Origin: JAJTFA01 sp044351265
GTDB lineage: Bacteria > Bacteroidota > Bacteroidia > UKL13-3
Assembly: GCA_044351265.1 (NCBI GenBank)
Contig: JBILGC010000022.1
Span: forward strand, 1 to 32,057
Length of the DNA stretch: 32,057 bases
Reading direction: 5' to 3'
The notes beneath the pieces are model-generated. The model worked only from the letters and a program-made list of their open reading frames with translations. It was not told the DNA's origin and ran no database searches. The position numbers and the translations under genes were made by a program. Positions 21,661 through 28,199 of this stretch are shown here, piece by piece (position 1 is the first letter of the stretch; each line of letters starts with the position of its first letter).

Positions 21661-23757
21661 ATGAGTTATCTTAAAACATCCATTGAATATCTAAAAGGTG
21701 TTGGATCGACAAGGGCCGAGTTGCTTAAAAAAGAACTTGGCATTTTTACGTTTGCCGATTTGCTTTTCCATTTCCCATACCGCCACGTAGATCGTTCGCA
21801 GGTATACGCAATAAAGGATATTCAGGCTGATTTACCATACATTCAACTCAAAGGCAAGATTACGAATCTACACACGGTTGGTCAAAAAAGAGGTCAGCGT
21901 TTGGTTGGATATCTCACTGATGATTCCGGCTCAATTGAACTGGTTTGGTTTCAGGGTGCAAAGTGGATTAAAGAAAGCATTAAGGAAGGAAAAACCTATT
22001 TGGTATTTGGCAAACCATCTGAGTTTAACGGGTCGATAAATATGGTGCATCCAACCATTGATGATGCAGATGCTGCGGATAATAAAAAATACCTGCACAT
22101 TATGCCTTTTTACAGTGTAACGGAGCGGATGCGAACCAAGGGACTGGATTCAAAAGTGCTGGTTAAACTTACCAATAATCTGCTAACCGATCCAAAATTT
22201 AGCATTGAAGAAAATTTACCCAATGAGGTTATTGGTGCGCATAAACTGATGCCACGCAAAGAGGCTTTTTTGCAAATACACTTCCCTCTAAATGCTTCTG
22301 CCTTAGCTGCTGCAGAGCACAGGCTTAAGTTTGAGGAATTATTTTTTATTCAACTGCGTTTGCTTAGATTTAAAATTAAGCGCAAACAAATTTATAATGG
22401 TATTAAGCTCGAGCAAATAGGCGATAGCTTTAATACATTTTACAAGTCCTATTTACCATTTGAATTAACCGGTGCACAAAAAAGAGTGATAAAAGAAATA
22501 CGTGCTGATGTAAAATCCGGTGTGCAGATGAATCGTTTGCTTCAGGGTGATGTAGGCAGTGGCAAAACGGTTGTGGCCTTGCTTAGCATGCTCATGGCAC
22601 TAGACAATGGGTACCAAGCTTGCCTGATGGCGCCAACGGAAATACTTGCGCAGCAACATTATCAAACAATTTACAGCCTTTTGCAAAACATGCATGTGGG
22701 CGTGCGCCTGCTAACCGGAAGTACCAAAACAAAAGATAGAAAAGAAATTCTAGACGGACTTTTAACAGGCGAGGTTCAAATACTAATTGGCACCCATGCA
22801 TTAATTGAAGAAGTGGTTCAATTTAAAAATCTTGGTCTCGCAGTAATTGATGAGCAACACAGATTTGGTGTGGAGCAGCGTGCCAGGCTTTGGAAGAAAA
22901 ACCAATTTCCTCCGCATGTATTGGTTATGACAGCAACGCCTATTCCGCGAACTCTGGCCATGACTTTATACGGTGATTTGGACACCTCTGTAATAGATGA
23001 GCTGCCTGCTGGCAGAAAACCTATTAAAACATTGCATCAGTTTGATTCCAATCGATTGCGGTTATATGGTTTTATGAAGGAAGAAATTGCTAAAGGCAGG
23101 CAAGTTTATGTGGTATATCCGCTAATACAAGAGAGTGAGAAAATGGATTACATGAATCTGCAGCATGGATATGATGAAATCATTAAGCATTTTGAGCACC
23201 CAACTTATCAGGTGTGTATGGTACACGGCAAAATGAAAGCGGCAGACAAGGACAGGGAAATGAACCGATTTGTTAAAGCGGAGGCTCATATCATGGTTGC
23301 CACAACTGTTATAGAAGTTGGTGTGAATGTACCCAATGCCAGTATTATGGTAATTGAAAGTGCCGAGCGTTTTGGCTTGTCGCAGCTCCATCAATTACGC
23401 GGCCGCGTTGGGCGTGGTGCTGAGCAGTCGTACTGCATTCTGATGACCGACTACAAATTGAGTACAGATGCTAAATTGCGTTTAAAAACTATGTGTGAAA
23501 CCAATAACGGATTTGAAATTTCAGAAGTGGATTTAAGATTACGTGGCCCGGGAGAACTGGAAGGAACAGCTCAAAGCGGAGTGCTGGATTTAAAAATTGC
23601 CGACCTTGCAAAAGACCAGCTTTTGCTGCAGCAGGCAAGAAATTCGGCACAGGATTTATTGGATAAAGACCCTGAATTAAAAAAACCTGAAAATCTTCAA
23701 CTGATGCATTACTTTGCTGAATATAGCCGAAATGCCCGCTGGGGAAGAATTTCTTAA
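21661..23757 (+). CDS. recG: ATP-dependent DNA helicase RecG
   Basis: RecG remodels stalled replication forks and Holliday junctions. The N-terminal wedge/OB region (about 1-190) begins MSYLKTSIEYLKGVG, the usual Bacteroidota start, so the ATG at 21661 is chosen over an in-frame GTG at 21601 that would add 20 residues unlike the family. The helicase core has Walker A GDVGSGKT (lysine 302), the DEQH box (397-400) followed by RFG, and the TATPIPRTLAMT motif near 425. The C-terminal domain holds the QLRGRVGRG and LRLRGPGE motifs. Length 698 aa is normal. The SUI1-like gene begins 11 bases after its stop, so they are co-transcribed. The upstream WG gene is divergent. Confidence 0.97.
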   Translation: MSYLKTSIEYLKGVGSTRAELLKKELGIFTFADLLFHFPYRHVDRSQVYAIKDIQADLPYIQLKGKITNLHTVGQKRGQRLVGYLTDDSGSIELVWFQGAKWIKESIKEGKTYLVFGKPSEFNGSINMVHPTIDDADAADNKKYLHIMPFYSVTERMRTKGLDSKVLVKLTNNLLTDPKFSIEENLPNEVIGAHKLMPRKEAFLQIHFPLNASALAAAEHRLKFEELFFIQLRLLRFKIKRKQIYNGIKLEQIGDSFNTFYKSYLPFELTGAQKRVIKEIRADVKSGVQMNRLLQGDVGSGKTVVALLSMLMALDNGYQACLMAPTEILAQQHYQTIYSLLQNMHVGVRLLTGSTKTKDRKEILDGLLTGEVQILIGTHALIEEVVQFKNLGLAVIDEQHRFGVEQRARLWKKNQFPPHVLVMTATPIPRTLAMTLYGDLDTSVIDELPAGRKPIKTLHQFDSNRLRLYGFMKEEIAKGRQVYVVYPLIQESEKMDYMNLQHGYDEIIKHFEHPTYQVCMVHGKMKAADKDREMNRFVKAEAHIMVATTVIEVGVNVPNASIMVIESAERFGLSQLHQLRGRVGRGAEQSYCILMTDYKLSTDAKLRLKTMCETNNGFEISEVDLRLRGPGELEGTAQSGVLDLKIADLAKDQLLLQQARNSAQDLLDKDPELKKPENLQLMHYFAEYSRNARWGRIS

Positions 23758-23768
23758 CCAAACATGAT

Positions 23769-24110
23769 ATGAGCAATAAAAATAAAAACAGAGACGGGGT
23801 GGTTTACTCAACAGACAGTTCTTACAACTACCAATTAAATGAAGGTGCAGCTGAATCAACCTTGCCTAATAAACAACAGCAGCTTAAAATTTACCTTGAC
23901 AGAAAAGGCGGAGGCAAATTGGTTTCAAGAATTAGCGGCTTTGTTGGTAATGATTCAGATTTGGATAAACTCGGTTCTTTGCTAAAAAAACATTGCGGTG
24001 GTGGCGGTTCGGTTAAAGATGGTGAAATACTCATTCAGGGTGATCACAGGGAGAAAATATTAAAGTGGTTAACCGACAATCATTATACATGCAAAAAGGC
24101 AGGTGGTTAA
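23769..24110 (+). CDS. SUI1/eIF1-like translation factor (YciH family)
   Basis: This small protein is related to eukaryotic eIF1, which monitors start codon selection; the bacterial YciH-type homologues are widespread but poorly understood. The SUI1 domain covers about residues 38-108, with the features DRKGGGKLVSRISGF, CGGGGSVKDGEILIQGD and the final KWLTDNHY. Residues 1-36 are a polar, disordered-looking head. Length 113 aa is typical. It lies 11 bases after recG, and a terminator closes the operon. In an organism that mostly ignores SD sequences a start-selection factor is of interest, but a role in initiation here is inference. Confidence 0.92.
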   Translation: MSNKNKNRDGVVYSTDSSYNYQLNEGAAESTLPNKQQQLKIYLDRKGGGKLVSRISGFVGNDSDLDKLGSLLKKHCGGGGSVKDGEILIQGDHREKILKWLTDNHYTCKKAGG

Positions 24111-24182
24111 GCATTTCAAATTCAAGAACAGCTGCATCAAATTGGTTTCAAATATCCATTAAATAATCATACTAAAACATTG

Positions 24183-24211
24183 AAAAGGCTGTCCATCGGG
24201 CAGCCTTTTTT
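24183..24211 (+). terminator. Rho-independent terminator of recG-SUI1
   Basis: GGCTGTCC (24187-24194) pairs with GGGCAGCC (24198-24205), including one G-T pair, around a three-base loop and runs into six T. Adjacent A and T runs can extend the stem. It sits about 75 bases after the SUI1 stop. Confidence 0.88.
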
Positions 24212-24236
24212 ATTGGTATCAAATGATTTTACTTTC

Positions 24237-24263
24237 TTTGCAGGGCTTTTGCAAATACCTTTA
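24237..24263 (+). promoter_or_regulatory. Promoter of the radical SAM gene (-33 TTTG, -7 TACCTTTA)
   Basis: TTTG at 24237-24240, a 15-base spacer, and TACCTTTA at 24256-24263, one base off TAnnTTTG. The ATG follows after five bases, so the mRNA would have almost no leader. Confidence 0.5.
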
Positions 24264-24268
24264 ACTGT

Positions 24269-25933
24269 ATGCAAGTACTGCTTACCACACTAAACGCAAA
24301 ATATATACACCTGAATCTGGCTATCCGGATTTTATATGAGATGAATAAATCTTATGAGGGTTTGGCATGGAAAGAATTTACCATTAAAGAAGATACAGAT
24401 AAAATTGCCGATGCCTGCAAAGATTACGATGTGGTTGCTTTTAGCTGCTATATATGGAATATTACCCCTACCCTTCGGGTTGCCGAAAAGCTGAAACAAC
24501 TCAACCCATCTATCAAAATTTTATTGGGTGGGCCGGAAGTGAGTTATGATTGGCAGGATGTAATTAATAAAACCTACGTTGACTATATTATCATTGGTGA
24601 AGGTGAAATTCCTTTTGAAACTTTTCTAAAACATAATGGAAGGCCTGAGCATGTGGCGGGATTGGTTTGGAAAGAGGAAAACCATATTCATCAAAACCCA
24701 ATGCCACCTGCGTTTGACTTAAAACGATTTGAAGGCTTTAATCCTTATGTGAACGATGATGCAGGTACACTTGAAAATAAAGTGTTGTACATTGAAACAT
24801 CAAGAGGTTGTCCTTACAAATGTGAATTCTGTTTGGCTAGTTTGGATAACAAGGTACGCTACCTGCCTGATGAAACCATCAAGAATCAGTTGAGCTACCT
24901 AATGCAGAACGGACGTGTAATTAAATTTCTTGACCGCACCTTTAATGTGAAGAAAGATTTTACCATTGCTATGTTTGAATATATTTTACAACACCGCAAG
25001 CCAGGTAATATTTTTCAGTTTGAGATAACGGCAGATATTGTGCATCCGGATATTATCCAATACATACAAGATAAAGTTCCGGCAGGCTTGTTCCGCTTTG
25101 AAATTGGCATACAAACCGTAAACCAAAAAGCAAACCTGGAAGTGAGCCGCAAGCAAAATTTCGAAAAAACAAGTAAGGTTATTAAGCAATTACAGGATAA
25201 GGTAGAAATGCATCTTGACTTAATTGTTGGTTTGCCTCTTGACTACCTTGCCGATATTGAGCACAGCATTGAAGAGGTTTTTAAACTTCATCCACCGGAA
25301 TTGCAATTGGGCTTTTTAAAATTCCTGAAAGGAACACCCATCAGAGAGCGCTACACGCAATATGGTTATGAATTTGATGCATTTCCACCCTATCAGTTAA
25401 TCAGAAGCCATTTTCTTTCGGAGGAGGAACTCAATCATATAACCAAACTGGAAGAGGCGCTTGAGATTTACTGGAACAAGAAAAGAGCCTGCCTCACACT
25501 GATGTATGCGGGAGAAACCTATGGCATAGCCAAATTTCTGGGAGGACTTGGCACTTATTTTCATACGCATTATCATTTCCATAAGCACTCCTTGCATGAT
25601 GTGTATGATGCCTTGCATCAATACATTCAACTCCATTATGCAGATGATGCGGTATTGCATGAACTGCTTACAGCCGATTATTATTTGTATCACCGTATGA
25701 AGCCACAAGAGCGCTTTGGCATAGAACCGGTATCAAAATTAAAGTATGCATTACTGGAAAAGAAAGGCCTTAACTATCATAAGAACAGATACATTGTATT
25801 GGAAAGCACTTTCAATTTAGAGAAATGGATAAGCAGCAATCAATACGAATTAGGCAGATTCTACAATATTTTTGCCTATAACGGAAAAGATGCTGCACAG
25901 GTGCAAACCACCGAAGCAGCCATACTTGCCTAA
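24269..25933 (+). CDS. B12-binding-domain radical SAM protein, substrate unknown
   Basis: This is a radical S-adenosylmethionine enzyme. The iron-sulfur cluster motif is CPYKCEFC with C181, C185 and C188. The N-terminal part (about 1-130) has the fold pattern of a cobalamin-binding domain (SIKILLGGPEVSYD, YIIIGEGE), as in B12-dependent radical SAM enzymes, although the DxHxxG motif is absent, as is usual in this class. The C-terminal part (about 380-554) looks like the DUF4080-type extension. Length 554 aa. Related proteins include methyltransferases and ring-forming enzymes, so the reaction cannot be named. It has its own promoter and is followed, seven bases after its stop, by the converging cytochrome gene. 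Confidence 0.87.
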   Translation: MQVLLTTLNAKYIHLNLAIRILYEMNKSYEGLAWKEFTIKEDTDKIADACKDYDVVAFSCYIWNITPTLRVAEKLKQLNPSIKILLGGPEVSYDWQDVINKTYVDYIIIGEGEIPFETFLKHNGRPEHVAGLVWKEENHIHQNPMPPAFDLKRFEGFNPYVNDDAGTLENKVLYIETSRGCPYKCEFCLASLDNKVRYLPDETIKNQLSYLMQNGRVIKFLDRTFNVKKDFTIAMFEYILQHRKPGNIFQFEITADIVHPDIIQYIQDKVPAGLFRFEIGIQTVNQKANLEVSRKQNFEKTSKVIKQLQDKVEMHLDLIVGLPLDYLADIEHSIEEVFKLHPPELQLGFLKFLKGTPIRERYTQYGYEFDAFPPYQLIRSHFLSEEELNHITKLEEALEIYWNKKRACLTLMYAGETYGIAKFLGGLGTYFHTHYHFHKHSLHDVYDALHQYIQLHYADDAVLHELLTADYYLYHRMKPQERFGIEPVSKLKYALLEKKGLNYHKNRYIVLESTFNLEKWISSNQYELGRFYNIFAYNGKDAAQVQTTEAAILA

Positions 25934-25940
25934 GGCTTGA

Positions 25941-27869
25941 TTAAAGATTTTTAAGCAATTGCTTAACTGCTGCATTGCCAGGATTGAGCGCAACTATGCG
26001 TTGCAATAATTTTCTGGCTTCAGCCTTCTGCCCTTTTGCATTGAGCACGGCAGCCTTGTTTAGCAAAGCCTGTTCATCATCCGGTGAAAGGGCAAGTGCC
26101 TCATCATAACAACGCAGTCCTTTTTGTATATCACCAGACGCTACATAAGCAAAACCCAGGTTGGTTAATGCATCTGACTGCTTAGGATTTTTTTGTAAGG
26201 ATCGGTTTAGCACCTCCATGCCTTCCTGCAGCTTTTGCTCCTGAATCAATACTTCGCCCAACTTGTTGATGAAAGAAAGATTTTGCGGTGCCAGTGTAAG
26301 TGCGCGTCTGTACCAAAACTCGGCACGTATCCACTCATTGTTGTTTTGATACGCTTGCCCAATGCGGTAGCATGTCCATGGTTCGTTAACAGATGAAGGT
26401 TTAACTGCAGAGGTCAGCTGCATTATTTCGGTTTCTTTTTTTGCCAAAAAGAGGTAATGCACACGCATATCAAACACAGCCGGAGCGCTGGTACCAGCCT
26501 CATTGGTATACCACACTCCGGAATCAATGGAAATGCTTTCGCCATCAAACTTCTCTGCGTAGGCCAGATACGCTTTGGCTTTTGCATCGTTTGCTGAACC
26601 CGGATTGTTTACACAATAAATTCCCGCAAAATCTTTTACGGCTGATTTAACTTTTTGCGGAGCAGGTTTCCTGATATAATGGTCGTGAACCGTAACGTGC
26701 GGAATATCTATGGTGCCCGATAAAGGCATGTGGCAGCCTACACAATTATCGCTGACAGCTGTGCGCTTAATGGTGGTTTCTTTGCAAGCTGTTTTTGTAT
26801 CGTGGCATTGGGCGCATGCCTGATTAAAAACCTGTTTACCAGTTACCTTTACACTTACATGCGGGTTATGGCAACTGATACACGTTAACTTATTTTGGGC
26901 GGATGCCTGGCCTTTGGATGATTGAATGAAACATTTGCTCATTTGTAAGCGCTGTGCGTGCGATGCCATAATAAATTCATCATCTCGGTCTTTATATTTG
27001 GGCATATACACCTCAATAAAATCACTCAGTTTCATTCCGGGTCTGAAATCCGTAAACGACTTGCCTTCTTTTAAAACAGCATTGCCCTGCAAATGGCAGC
27101 GTTGGCAAATATCAGTTTGCAACTCCCACGATAACTTCTTTGGGTTAACAATGGTATAATCTATTTGTGTGGCGGTATCAACCCAATTGCCTGCAGCCTT
27201 TTCTTTTACGTGCAATGCTCCGGGACCGTGGCAACGCTCGCAATCAATACCATTGGGTATTTGTGTAAATAAATTTTGTGAGTTGGTTTCAAATGTTGGC
27301 ATGGCATTGTGGCAACTCATGCACTCCAATCCGATCTCGCGGCTAAATCGCATGTTTTTTCCGTTTTCAAAGCCCGGTGGCAAATCCCATTTTTTCTTTT
27401 GGGCATACCATGTTAATGGTAACTGATAAACGTAGCCGTTTATGCTCATTAAATGTGAATTGGTATGCTGACCCGAACCAACAATATAATCTACCTTTTC
27501 AACACGTTTGTAAATGGTGTCTTTGCCTTGCAGTCTAAACTCCATTATATACAAATTGTTATTGCGCCAAAACGGATGATACCAAAGATCAAGGTGCTTA
27601 TCATACACCACATGGTGTTTTGAAAAATCGGCTGCACTTTTTTCAGGTGTGGCCGGAGCAAAGGATTGCCCCATGCCTGTTTGAATAAAGCTGTTATAAA
27701 TTTCATTGTGGCAACCGCGACATGTTTGTATGCCAACGTATTTAACCGAATCGCTGTGGTTAAGGTAGGTTGCCGGTGTTTGCTGTGCGGTATTGTGCGA
27801 ACAGTGCAGATTGGTAATGCCCACAAGGGCAAGCAACAATCCGGATATGAGGACTACTGATTTCCGCAT
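25941..27869 (-). CDS. Heptaheme c-type cytochrome with C-terminal TPR domain
   Basis: This exported electron-transfer protein has seven CxxCH heme-attachment sites: histidines at 54, 187, 214, 259, 334, 356 and 380. The cysteines at 313 and 362 are extra and not part of a CxxCH motif. The N-terminus is a signal peptide, perhaps with an atypical lipobox at C23 (NLHC). After residue 390 the protein changes to a linker and then to TPR repeats at about 500-642. This arrangement resembles multiheme cytochrome-TPR fusions seen in Bacteroidota; the electron donor and acceptor are unknown. At 642 aa it is the last gene of the minus-strand run, 20 bases after the rhodanese, and converges on the radical SAM gene with seven bases between stops and no terminator. 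Confidence 0.88.
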   Translation of the reverse strand: MRKSVVLISGLLLALVGITNLHCSHNTAQQTPATYLNHSDSVKYVGIQTCRGCHNEIYNSFIQTGMGQSFAPATPEKSAADFSKHHVVYDKHLDLWYHPFWRNNNLYIMEFRLQGKDTIYKRVEKVDYIVGSGQHTNSHLMSINGYVYQLPLTWYAQKKKWDLPPGFENGKNMRFSREIGLECMSCHNAMPTFETNSQNLFTQIPNGIDCERCHGPGALHVKEKAAGNWVDTATQIDYTIVNPKKLSWELQTDICQRCHLQGNAVLKEGKSFTDFRPGMKLSDFIEVYMPKYKDRDDEFIMASHAQRLQMSKCFIQSSKGQASAQNKLTCISCHNPHVSVKVTGKQVFNQACAQCHDTKTACKETTIKRTAVSDNCVGCHMPLSGTIDIPHVTVHDHYIRKPAPQKVKSAVKDFAGIYCVNNPGSANDAKAKAYLAYAEKFDGESISIDSGVWYTNEAGTSAPAVFDMRVHYLFLAKKETEIMQLTSAVKPSSVNEPWTCYRIGQAYQNNNEWIRAEFWYRRALTLAPQNLSFINKLGEVLIQEQKLQEGMEVLNRSLQKNPKQSDALTNLGFAYVASGDIQKGLRCYDEALALSPDDEQALLNKAAVLNAKGQKAEARKLLQRIVALNPGNAAVKQLLKNL

Positions 27870-27889
27870 GCGAATAAGCAGGAACTAAA

Positions 27890-28195
27890 CTAACTGCTGT
27901 ATTGTTCCCTCCAGGCAAGCATGCCTCCCAGCAGGTTTCTTACCTTGGTAAAACCCAGTTCCTGTAAATAAAGTTTGGCGTTGCCACTGCGTGCCCCTGA
28001 ACGGCAATGCAAAATAATTTCTTCATTTTTTAACTCCTCCATTCCGGCAGCTGCATCAGGCAAGGTGCCCAGCGGAATCAGTTTTGCGCCAATATTAAAT
28101 TCTTCGTACTCATGTGGCTCACGCACATCAACAATATACAAAGACTCGCCTTTGTCCATTCTTTCTTTTAGTTCTTCAATGGTTATATCGGTCAT
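27890..28195 (-). CDS. Single-domain rhodanese (sulfurtransferase-like)
   Basis: A 101-aa single rhodanese domain with no export signal, so cytoplasmic. The catalytic cysteine is C64 in the loop CRSGARSG, which has the six-residue active-site form used for persulfide transfer. The start strand IVDVREPHEYEEFNI at about 21-35 and the closing NLLGGMLAWREQY are typical. Its ATG is four bases after the stop of the T9SS gene, and the cytochrome gene begins 20 bases after its own stop, so it is part of the same transcript. A link to sulfur supply for heme or iron-sulfur proteins is conceivable but only an inference from the cytochrome neighbour. Confidence 0.93.
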   Translation of the reverse strand: MTDITIEELKERMDKGESLYIVDVREPHEYEEFNIGAKLIPLGTLPDAAAGMEELKNEEIILHCRSGARSGNAKLYLQELGFTKVRNLLGGMLAWREQYSS

Positions 28196-28199
28196 GGTT

